This document shows positions 52,248-62,640 of a stretch of 64,000 nucleotides of DNA, piece after piece; the first letter of the stretch is position 1, and each line of letters starts with the position of its first letter. The DNA comes from Zopfochytrium polystomum (taxonomy: Eukaryota; Chytridiomycota; Chytridiomycetes; Chytridiales; Chytridiaceae). Under the pieces are notes generated by a model that was given only the letters and a program-made list of their open reading frames with translations, searched no databases and was not told where the DNA came from. The stretch is taken from the NCBI GenBank assembly GCA_025765615.1, contig JAIVFJ010000028.1:1-64000 (forward strand), written 5' to 3'. The position numbers and the translations under genes were made by a program.

Positions 52248-52491
52248 CCGCCAACAGTCTTTTTGTTTTAAATGCTTTTCTCTCTCTGGCTCTCTGTTTT
52301 CCATCTCTCTTTTTTCTGGCCCGCAAAAAATGAATGAAAAAAAAAACAATTAAAGAGTAGAACACTACAGCTGTGTTCTAAGCTGCATAGCGCAATTTCA
52401 GGCTTGGCACGTAAATTTTGAAAATGGATCCAGTACGTACACAAAAGTACGCAACGTATGGACATTATTAAGTCGAAAAATTCCACGGGTT

Positions 52492-54011
52492 TCACTTCTG
52501 CTTCTTGGTGTCATGGGTGTCCTCGGTCTTTCCGCTCTTCAGGTACTCCATGCCCATGTCCAAAAAGAGCGAATACCAGTATAGGTGGAGCGCTTGGAGA
52601 CAAAGCAGCAAGCCGACAAACACGTATCGGACCGTCGTGTCGACGAAGGGTACGTCCGTTCGCATGATGGTGGCGATGATGAGGAAGGGAAAGACGTAGA
52701 GGCGGCAGTAGCCCCAAGACGCGAGGAGGAATAGGTACACGGATAATGTGAGTAATGTGCGGCCGGTGTCAACGACAGACTTGATCATGTCTTTGAAACA
52801 AAAGCATCAGTTCTGCAGCAACGCCCTCCTCGTTTTTTTTTGTTAAAAAAAAAAAAAAAACAAACTCACATGATGAAATGTCGCTTGCGTCGTGCAAAAA
52901 CAGGATCAGACACCCAATGCGCATCTGGCCACCGAGGTAGCTTAGGGAAATCAAAGCGACCGTGACCAAGTGGTGCAGGAGCATCTCGCCAAAGTCGAGC
53001 CTGCGCTCGGGTTCGAGGGTGACCATGTAGAGCAGGCTGTGGGCGTGGTAGCCCAGCTGGATGAGGTAGTAGACGCGGATGGTGTCGGAGGGGACGGGCA
53101 GCGGCTCCACCGACTCGGAGGAGGAGGAGGAGGAGGCGAGGAGGAGGTCGCGGCGGGGGGAACGCGTTTGCGGGCGAGGCGGCCCTGCCTCCGCCGAGAG
53201 CGGCGGGGAAAAAGGGCTCGTCGTGCAGAATTATGAGGCCCGCGGCGGTGATGGCAATGAAGAAGAGCAGCTTGAAGAAGACTGAGGCGAAGCGCGCCAG
53301 GCGGCTCGAGTCCGCGCGTTTTTTGGCGGACAGGACGTACGATCGGCCGAGTGCCTGTTGTTGTGGGATCGAGTTGGGAGACAGTGTGCGGGACACAAGA
53401 TCAGAAGCAGAAGGGGGAAGACAGACGCTCGGATCGGCGGAAAATTGCGTTTCCCCGCTTGTGATGACGTAAACACACATGCGAGTGTTTCCTTGTGGAG
53501 CCACCCAAACCCCACCCACCATGAAGGGTCGGCGCAGGGCCAAGCGAACAGCGCAAAGGACAACGGCCACGATCAGGCCGAGCACGAGGTCCAACGGCGT
53601 CAGCGGCCACGCGGACGGCGACGAGCCGAACGCCCTCCACACCAGCGCGGCGGCGGCGGCGGCCGTCGTCGCTGGGGTGGAGCGGTTGGCGCCGTCATCG
53701 TCGTCTTCGACCGAAATGCCGTGGTGGTGGCTGTGGCGGTGGTTGTGGTCGGCGGCGTGGCCATGGCTGCTGCTGCTACTGCTGTTGGCTGCAATGAAGT
53801 ACGCGGCGGGAGGAATCGCGGCGGCCAGGGCGAGGAAGAGCAGGTCACGACGGCGGAACTCGGGAGGCTCGGCCGCCGACGACGACGACGCACTCGCTGC
53901 TGCTGCCGCCGTCTTCGTCGTCGGCTGCTCGGCAAGCGCCTTGTCGGGCACTACTGTGGACACGGGGGGAGTCGAGCCGGCGGCGGCATGCGACGGAGGC
54001 TTTGGAACCAT
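52492..54011 (-). CDS. LAG1: Ceramide synthase (Lag1/TLC domain), with apparent frameshift
   Basis: Acyl-CoA-dependent ceramide synthase of the ER. Three exons are inferred: 54011-53520, 53354-52870 and 52790-52492. The Lag1 motif is clear: 'FGEMLLHHLVTVALISLSYL', then RIGCLILFLHDASDI. Multiple membrane segments are visible. 'KKRADSSRLARFASVFFKL' and LHDEPFF match the family. Inside exon 2, in a C/CCT-rich stretch (about 53110-53175), the frame jumps by one base. Removing one base restores phase to the stop and gives about 424 residues. The N-terminal loop has a histidine cluster ('HGHAADHNHRHSHHHG'). Intron 2 contains a T16/A-rich stretch. Divergent from CFAP57 by about 225 bp. Confidence 0.85.
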
Positions 54012-54020
54012 CTTTCTGTA

Positions 54021-54063
<43 letters not shown>

Positions 54064-54138
54064 CTCTCCTTGTCTGTCCTTGTCTGTCTCTGTCTCTGTC
54101 TCTGTCTCTGTCTCTCGAAGTCTCTCCCTCCTCTCTTC

Positions 54139-54170
<32 letters not shown>

Positions 54171-54235
54171 ATGACAAAAAAATTGTCAGCCCAACCAGCC
54201 CAACCAGCCCACCCTTGCCCTTGCCACGGTTGACC
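54012..54235. promoter_or_regulatory. Shared intergenic region between divergent ceramide synthase and CFAP57
   Basis: Contains a (CT)n run (about 54026-54057), TGTCTC repeats, and a 30-A run (54140-54169). With both start codons only 225 bp apart, this must carry both promoters. No TATA box was seen. Confidence 0.5.
54140..54169 (+). repeat. (A)30 homopolymer
   Basis: A run of 30 A in the divergent promoter region. Poly(dA:dT) tracts exclude nucleosomes in fungal promoters, which is a known general role. Confidence 0.9.
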
Positions 54236-57200
54236 ATGCAGCCCAGGTAATTCGAGACAGCCGCGCCTTTGGGCGTCGTGCTGCTGCTGCTGCGAGAGAC
54301 GTAAACGCATTTAAGGAGGGCCTGCCACCCACACTGAACCGGATCACGCTCGCGAACCCTTCTCCTACAAACGCAGCCATGTCTTTGGTCTCAACGCGAC
54401 CGTCGATGGAAACATCAGCTACATCGATGACCAAACGGTCTTGTACCCGGCGGGATCGCAGCTCATTCAATATCACCTCGAGCAGAAAACTCAAAAGTTT
54501 ATCGGTCTCACGGAGGGAGACGGGATATCCGCCATGCAAGTCTGTCCGAGCGGGTCGCACGTGGCGGTCGGGATGCGCTCAATCGAGCGAACCCCTTTCG
54601 TCGTTGTTTGCGATCTGCAGAACCAGAAAAGGAGGAAAGTGCTAGTAGTCCCAGAGGGCTCCAACGCGAAAGTGAGGCTTTGATGTTTTTTATTGGAGAG
54701 CTCGTCAAGTTCCACGGGTTCACTGAAGCAATCAACTTACTGCAGGATTTCATATCTGTGTGCTTCTCGAACGACGCAAGACTAGTGCTGGCACAGACTG
54801 GCGCACCAGACTGGTAAATCAATTAATGATTAATAGCCCACAAAATGGTTCTCAACGATTGCGACTCATTTGTTCCGTTGCATTTGCCTCTTACAATCGA
54901 AGGCAGATATTTTGTTGGTCATGGGAGAAGCAAAAGCTGATGAGCGCGTTCAAATCGACTAGCAACAACAACCTGGAAATCCGCCAAATGTCGTGCAATC
55001 CCTATGACAATATGACGACCCAGATCTGCGTTACCGGCGATGGCATCTTTCGGTCTTTCCGTCAGACCGATGGTAATTTCAAGCTGCAATTTCAACAGAA
55101 GCCAGACAAGGTGGGTGATGTGTCTGAAAGTGAACGGGCCAGGGCTCGAAGGGTGGACAAGGCTCTTGAGCTTAATCATCTTGCAGGATCTTCTCTGCCA
55201 CTCGTGGATTTCTGAAAGTCGCGTAGTCGCAGGAACTCAGGACGCCAAGCTTTTAATTTTTGACGGGGGCGACCTGCTCCTGGAAATTTCCCACCTGTCG
55301 TCGATTCCTCACCCAAATCCGTCCGGCCCCCCCGCAGCCGGCGTCTCCGGTGCACCCGCCTCCACCACCAACCAAGCTTCCCTCGCCATACAGAGCTCCT
55401 CAGCACCCAACTCATCGAACGCGGCCCCAACCCTCACAGCCTTCACAGCAATCGTCGCCTTTGCGGGCGGGATCCTTGCAGGGACTTCTGCTGGAACATG
55501 CGTACTCTTCGAGCGGTCGGATGACTCGAGCCTATACAGAAAGAGTAAAATATTTGCAACAGAAGCCTGTGCGGTGCATTCGGTTGCATTGTGCCCCGCA
55601 GAGGATGCTGCGGTCTGTACTTTAAAGAACAGCCAGGTTTACGCTGTTGCTCTGGATGCCGACTCAAGCAAAGTGAGCAAACGATGAGGCGCGTCATGAT
55701 TTGGAATGAAAGAAGGAAGAAGCTATCATTAAACCCGTTTTGAACCCATCCCCTATTCTCTTTTGTTTTGGCGCAGGGAGACGAGATTAAATGCGACCGC
55801 CTGTTCCAGCCATTCCATCACGGCAACGTTGTTGGCATGGATACTTGTGCGCGAAAACCCCTTCTGGCAACTTGTGGTACGGACCGATCACTACGGATAT
55901 GGAACTACGCCGAAAATTCTCTCGAAGTCATCAAGTATTTCCATGACGAGCCTCTTAGGTAGCAAGCTCCTTGATTCAGCTGTCGCATCTAAACATTCTC
56001 GATTCGGTTCCAAACCGTAGCGTCGCACTGCATCCGTCAGGGCTCTATGTCCTGGTCGGATTTTCCGATTCTTTGAAGCTCATGAATGTGCTCATTGACG
56101 ATATACGGCCTTTTTGGGAGTCCAGCATCCGTGGCTGCAGAGAGGTTTGTTCTGCTTGCGATGCCGTTTACAATTGGGAAGTCTATAAACCAATAAGCTC
56201 ATTCCGTCGTATCATCGTTGTCGTCACGTAGTGCCAGTTCAGCAACGGTGGCCAGGTATCATCAGTCTTTTCCGTTGTATTGTTCCTCAGATAAAACGTC
56301 CTCACACGAAAACACAACTCATGCAGTACTTTGCATCTGTGTACGGGTCAGCGATTGGGATTCACAGTACTTGGACATTTGAAACGATTGGCCACTTGAA
56401 AGGTCACAGCGGGAAGGTGCGGTCGATTGCTTGGTCAGCCGACGACAGCCGGATAGTCAGTTGTGGACTGGACGGGAATATTTTTGACTGGAACGTCAAA
56501 ACCCTCAAACGGGAGACCGAGGTCGGGTTTCCCGGGACTCTTTTTTCATCCGTTGGGTATGGTGGTGATGGGAAAGTTGTATACGCAGTTGGATCCGATG
56601 GCACCATCAAAGTAAGCGTTATGTTGCTCGGATGTGCAAGTGGATTTACTTGGTTTTAGTTCATGCCAAGCTCACTATCGTCAAAACAATTAGGAAATAG
56701 CTGATGGAAAGCTCATCAGAGAGTTCTCCAACAAGACAGGATATTCCAATTGTACGTTCCAACTCCAAGTTGTGACCTTCCAGGGTAGCTGATACCTTCA
56801 TCCGTATTTAGTGAGGATTAGCCGCAGCGGAAAGCTCATGTTTGCCGGTGACTGATAGTGGCCTTGAAAGTAAACTCGTCACTGACCTTGTGCTTACGGA
56901 CCGCCCCAGCAACGAACAAGGGCGCGGTACGGATGTTTCGCCTCCCACTTCCTGCCGACGGTTCTCAGAGCGACGTCAGCGAAGCTTCCTGCCACGCATC
57001 TGGAATCACTCGTCTACGCACTTCATTTGACGAGACGTATGTCTTTTCGTGCAGCGAAGACGGGTGCGTTTGGGTCTACAGAGCGCTTGATCGAGATCCC
57101 CGCGGCTCGCGGAGGGAAAAAGAGTGGATATTCTCCGACGAAGTAATTGTATTGCGTTTCCAGATACTGAACTGCTCACTATCGCGCCCGTCTGACCTAT

Positions 57201-59446
57201 CGGCCTTTTTTTCCCACATGCTCCAACTAGATCCTCGTCACTAAGTCCGACCTGAAGGATACACACCGGCTCATGACGGAGCTGAAGCAAAAGGTCGACG
57301 CTCTGAAGACCGACAATGAGTCCCACCTTCGTCTAAAGGATCTGACCTATGCGGAGAAACTCAACGACCTCACGGAAAAGTACCTCTTGGAAATCGACTC
57401 CCTGAAACACTTGACGTCTTCACTGTCGCTTGAAAGGCAGCGGAACGAACGCGACCATTTGGCAGAGATGGAGGGACTGAAGGCTGCCCGCACGGCGGAA
57501 ACGTTGGAGGCTGAAACAGCGTTTCGCGCAAAGATGCGGGACGAGGAGGAAAAGTACAGAGAACTCAGTGAGAACTTGCGGGAGGTGCAAGAGGCGTGGG
57601 AAAAGCAGATGGCAGACGTTGAGTCTTTTCAATCGGCGCGAGTACAGCAAATCACGGAATTTTACAAAGGAAAGCTTGAGGAGCGGCAATTGGAGATGAA
57701 TGAGGTAAGATCGCTTCAACACAAGAGAAAGAAAATAATTAAATGCTTTCGTTGCGATTTTACAATTAAGCTCCGAAACCAGTTGCATAGACGCAAATCA
57801 GAATTCTCCCAACACATTCAAGAAATCGAGGACGACGCGGACCAGGAAATCTTGACTCTTTCCTACGGATTTGAAACCAAACTGGCGGCAGAGCACGGTG
57901 CTCTTGCCAGTATTCGGGACGAAAATAATGCCATGCACGGAGACTACGATAAGCTTATGCGGGAAATTTCTGAGAATAAATCCGGGCTAAATCGAATGTA
58001 TGCTGAAGACAGGAGGCTACTTGGTATCATAAAAGGCTTAGAAAAGGATGTATTGGGCGTCAAGCGCGAGGTTTGCTGGACTGTCTTATACGATTTTCAC
58101 CGCAACTGAGCAAACCCCAAATGGGTCTTAGATGCAAGAGCGTGACGACACGATCCAGGACAAGGAAAAACGGATTTCTGACCTCAAGAAAAAAAACCAA
58201 GAGTTAGAAAAGTTCAAATTCGTACTTGACTATAAAATTGCCGAGCTTAAAAAGCAGGTGGAGCCTCGAGAACAAGACATTGTTTTATTATCCAAGCAGA
58301 TAAAGGTAATTCATTCCTTTTCTGAACAAATTAAAGCAAACAACAATTCTAGGAAATGGACGACGAACTTCATAGCTACCACAAAACGCATGACCAGCTT
58401 GACACGCAGATTCAGGACCTTCAAATGAAAATGCATGCAGTAGAGCGCGAGAAAGAAGCTGCCGCTATTTCGCTCAAGGAAATGCACACAATTCGTCATC
58501 GGATACAAAACGAACTTCACCGAGTACCAGAGGTGATCGACAACCCCGCAGAACTCAAGGTGAGTCCAACAGGTTTTTTTTTCTTTTTCCATTGCTTCAA
58601 GATTTTCAGCGTTGCTGACAAGAGATAGGCGAATATTTTCAATTCTGACATACACGCTGCGGTTTTGCCTTTTGAAACATAGAGGTTTATTGTATCGATG
58701 TTTCATCGCTACCAAACGACGCTTCAAGAGCCACAGGACCGGTTCAAGCAGAAGCAAGCACCACCAGCGATCCCATTAAAGGCCGAAGGAGGTCACGAAG
58801 TGGACGAGCCGCTCGAAGAGGAACTTGATGAGCTCCGGCAGCGCGAGCACCAGGAGCGAACTGTCTCGACGTTGCGTCACAAGCTGGCGATGGGCGAAGA
58901 CGCGCGCTACATTGAGAACGTGCGAATCATGAACGAGAACGTTCTTCTCCTGACGTAAGCCCATTGACTTGCATAACGCTGTGCTTGCTGCGCAATTCCT
59001 CCGCTTAAGTGTTCGGTCGTACTTCTTTGAAATAGGGAAATCAACGTCCTGCGGAAGGATCTGCAAGCGACGCAGCAGCGAACGCAGCGGCTCTTGAATT
59101 CGGTGGCGAAAATGGGGGGAGATGGTAAAGACCGTGATAAAGTCGTCGAAGATATTGTGCAGGAGCTTCAGCATGGCCCGCCTGGTGGGTCCCCTTATAC
59201 TTTTTTTAATTTTTATTTCTTTTTTTTTGAAACCTGACCGATCACCACCTTTCTTACCGGAATGGGCAACTCGCTCTTCTTCCGTTTTCTTCTCCACTTT
59301 GGTCGAACGGTCTCGGTGCATCATGCGGTGGGGCTTCAGTGTTTGCGGCGTCCCTGAAGCAGGCTCGGAGGTCGGGCGCCGGAGGCGGCGGCGTTGCAGA
59401 GTCACTTCCATTCTTGCTGCCACCCATAAAAAAGCGGCAGCAATGA
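54236..59446 (+). CDS. CFAP57: Cilia- and flagella-associated protein 57 (CFAP57/WDR65)
   Basis: An axonemal inner-arm dynein (g/d) adaptor in motile cilia. Nineteen exons are inferred; the first coding exon (54236-54246) has 11 nt and one (56232-56255) has 24 nt. Phase closes across all, giving about 1210 residues, near the human length. WD40 repeats fill residues 1-670: '[20 protein letters not shown]', '[20 protein letters not shown]', '[20 protein letters not shown]', '[20 protein letters not shown]', '[20 protein letters not shown]' and '[14 protein letters not shown]'-like text. The coiled coil begins at '[20 protein letters not shown]' and runs to about 1190. The last exon (59400-59446, 'LPPIKKRQQ') is the least certain. 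A decayed copy of the start of the exon at 58683 lies at 12.1 kb. Confidence 0.93.
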
Positions 59447-59496
59447 AGACGACTTCACAATTCGGAGACAGCCCGTTCAAAACTCTCGAAGCAAAA

Positions 59497-59524
59497 GGGG
59501 GGGGGGGGGGGGGGGGGGGGGGGG
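59497..59524 (+). repeat. (G)28 homopolymer
   Basis: A run of 28 G between CFAP57 and the DHHC gene, about 50 bp after the proposed CFAP57 stop. Confidence 0.9.
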
Positions 59525-59690
59525 ATTACTGAGGAGGCAATCATTTGCAAAGTCGTAGTGACGAAGAGAAGGAGAGTTCTCGCCCAAGTTCTCGCTCAGT
59601 GCTTCGCCTTGGAAGCGAGTTCGTGAGAAAAGACAGTGAGAGGAGACAGAGACAGCCTTCCCCCACAAGATCACACACACAAACAGACAA

Positions 59691-59886
59691 ATGAACATCC
59701 TGCGGTGGCGGCTCGGGGTCTCGGTCAAGTGCCTCATCAACACGACGGGGCCGGCCTTCGTGCTGCTGGCCATCGTCCTGATCTCGCTATGCGCGTACAT
59801 GTTCTTCAGGATCACCCTGCCCTACCTGTTCGACCCGTCCTCCCCGCTTCACCGACGGACCCCGCGCCCGCGATTTGCAAACGAAG

Positions 59887-59918
<32 letters not shown>

Positions 59919-61194
59919 GCTGCAGCAGCCCCCCCCTCCGCCTCCCTCCTCGACAAGCTCGGCTACGCCCTCAACGTGCTCTGGGCACTTTACATTCTCG
60001 TGTGTGTGTTCGTCAACTATGCGCTGACGGTCTTCACCGATCCTGGCCGGGCACCCAGTCCTGAGGAAGTAAAGAGCCTGCAGCAGCAAACGGCCGCCGA
60101 GGAGGAAAGGAGCGACGTCGCGATCGATCTGACGGCGATGCAACCCCGAGTTCCGACGTGCTACAAATGTGGGTGTCAGCGGCGAGGAGGGTCGTTTGCG
60201 TGAGGCTTGGAGGCAACGGGCACCTTCTGATCAGCGCAGATCGCCCCATTCTCGTTCCCGTCGTCAACGTATTGTGGACGCCATTCTAGGCAAGCGTCCA
60301 AAGCCCGAACGAGCTCACCATTGCAGCATATGTAATCGCTGCGTGCTGAAGATGGATCACCACTGCCCGGTGAGGATTTGCACACTGCACTTGACAACCA
60401 AAGCGCCCATTTCTCACCAGAATGCTCTTCTTGCTATGAACAGTGGGTCAATAACTGGTCAGTGCCACGTTTTCCCTCCACATGCCATATTGACGGGCGC
60501 CGCGCGAGTACAGCGTCGGTCACTTCAACCACAGATACTTTGCTCTCTTTCTGATATACTTGACAATCGCGTGCTTCTACTTTTTCGCCGTCAACCTACC
60601 AATTCTGTACAAGATGTGGAACGACAGCTGGGTGGTAAGAATTCCATACTGGTTTTAGTTGGTGCTGATAAAACAACCGCCCCAGATCAATTGGCCAAAC
60701 CCCATCATCCAAACCTGCTATATTTTCTCCGTTTTATTGGCATCCGCCATAGGACTTGCTGTTGGGTTTATGGCAGGCTGGCACTTGTTCCTTATTATGT
60801 CTGGTCTTACGACAATTGAACACGGACTTAACCAGGACGCCCAAATGTTTGCCCGTGCGCGAGGCGAGGTATTTGACAGCCTGTTTTTTCGAAGTCTCTT
60901 TACCAATTATTTTTTTTTACCCCTCTCGTATCTGGACTGTGCGCCACGCCGCCAGCCGTTCGTAAACGAGGTGAGGGTGCAGCCTCCCGCGGAGTCCCCG
61001 AAACTAATAGCCATTTACAGTACGACCTGGGCACCGTCAGGAATTTTAAGATATTCTTCAGCATTAACGCGAGCAACCCTTGGTGGACGCTTTTGATTCC
61101 CCGGCGGTACCCACCCATCGGAGACGGGACGTCGTTTTTGAAGGCATCGCATCTGCTATCAAGAAACGAGCATCCATTGGAAAAATCACTTTGA
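59691..61194 (+). CDS. DHHC-type palmitoyltransferase
   Basis: Transfers palmitate to cysteines of membrane-associated proteins. Seven exons are inferred: 59691-60168, 60290-60369, 60444-60457 (14 nt), 60514-60634, 60686-60868, 60956-60970 (15 nt) and 61021-61194, giving 354 residues in phase. Four membrane segments: two before the DHHC domain ('[18 protein letters not shown]', '[16 protein letters not shown]') and two after ('[19 protein letters not shown]', '[20 protein letters not shown]'). TDPGR precedes the zinc-binding cysteine-rich domain, '[20 protein letters not shown]', with catalytic DHHC at about 182-185, then [16 protein letters not shown]. The T-T-x-E motif is 'LTTIEHGLN', and the NPFD-like region is 'SINASNPWW'. 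An alanine-run insert lies in the first luminal loop. Confidence 0.92.
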
Positions 61195-61301
61195 AAAAAA
61201 TAATAAGTTCCTTGTTGCCAGCATTTTTGTTGCTAAGACGAGGGCGTAGGACGGTGGTGAGGTGAAAGGGCGAGAAAGGGCGAGAGAGGGCGAGTGGTAG
61301 G

Positions 61302-62537
61302 ATGGATGGCCTCTGCGCGTTCGCGCGACAGAGGCGGAGAAAGAAAATGACGCTCGGCTCGGTGCGATCGCTGGATGCGCGTGACTTGTTTGCCGCTGGC
61401 GACGCCGCGGCCGTAGCCGCCGCCAGCGCCAAGGCTCTTCAGTGCAACACCAACGGATACGCCAACGGGTACGCGGTCGACAGCGCCGACGCGGCAGTCG
61501 CTCTCCTCCTGGCATCCTCCGCCTCCAGCCCATCCTCCTCCCCCGTGCAGACCGACGAAAACCTCGCCTGGCGAACGGTTTCAAACTACTTCGGAGGCGA
61601 TATCCAAAGCATTCCTCCCCAGGTCATTGTGGCCCGGTGAGTAGCCGATCACGGACAGAGGGAGGAATTGGGCCACTTCGTTTCCCTGACGCTGCTCCGC
61701 CTTCGATTCAAAGGATGCTTTTACTCACCCGAAAGTCCCGGTTCCTCGATGCACGCGACCTTTTTGAGGCCTGGATCTCGGCCGTCCCCGATGCTTTTGT
61801 CCTACGCGCTGCAGCCGGACACCCACCTGAGTCGGTCTACTACGAGCAGCTGGTGGAGCTTTACACGCTTCATGCGCTACCGGGCATTAACGACTTCACG
61901 TCAGCCGTGGGATTTTTGGAATTGAACGATGTATTGTCGATCGATCAGCGCCAGGTCCGTTGCAGTGTGTGTGCCCCGATGGCTGAACGCTGACCGTACT
62001 GCCGCCCCTAAGACCTTATTGATTCATTTGCAAGAGCTTCGCAAGGAAGAGGAAGAGGCGCGTATGGCACGAGCGGCTGCCGAAAAGAGCGAGGCGGCAG
62101 CGAAAAAAGCATCGGTAAACAGTGCTCTTCCGATACCCTCGCAGGCTGCGCCAAAAGCTGTCGCCGCCGTTTCAAACGCTCTGCCAGCGGCTTCCCCGAG
62201 AGAGCAGCCTAAAGACTCTGGCAAGCCGCTGAACGCTGTTCGACCGACACCGCCAGCTTCTTCGCTCGCCGCAACCTCTTCACGGGCAGTGCCCGTCAAA
62301 CCCGAAAGTGCAACCGTCGTTTCCTCCGCCTCTGGCATCCCGTCCCCATCGCGGCCCTTCCCCATCCTGAATTGGCTGTCCAAACTGTCACCCCCGATGT
62401 TTTTGTTTCTCGCCCTTTATTTTCTTTTGCGGCAACAGCGGAGCGATTCCTTCCGAAAAACGCCTTTGGGGAGATTCATGACGCGTTTGGAGAAGAGCCT
62501 GATGTCGCTCGTTCGGGTCGGAGCATCAGTATCTTGA
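61302..62537 (+). CDS. C-tail-anchored membrane protein, possible peroxin Pex26/Pex15-like
   Basis: Three exons are inferred (61302-61636, 61714-61954, 62013-62537), giving 366 residues in phase. An alternative in-frame ATG lies at 61347 (MTLGSVRSLDARDLF). The N-terminal half is helical and contains a repeat of the phrase DARDLF (about 25 and 130): 'RSLDARDLFAAGD' and 'RFLDARDLFEAWISAVPD'. 'VYYEQLVELYTLHALPGIND' follows. The C-terminal part is A/S/P-rich and disordered, then a single membrane segment near the end ('PPMFLFLALYFLLR') with a basic tail. Helical body plus C-terminal anchor fits fungal or animal Pex26-type peroxins that recruit Pex1-Pex6, but sequence similarity is too weak to claim this. 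Confidence 0.6.
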
Positions 62538-62640
62538 ATTGGAGAGGCAGGTTTCTCGTAGGGGAGTTGAAGAAGAGGCCGGGTATTCTTTCTAATATAT
62601 ATGTGACCATGTGGTTGAAGGGAAGGACCGATTTTGCGGG

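Noticed and set aside
53358..54233. 291-codon plus-strand frame opposite ceramide synthase exon 1
   Set aside because: Arginine/glycine-rich antisense of an alanine/serine-rich exon, ending in microsatellite. No domain.
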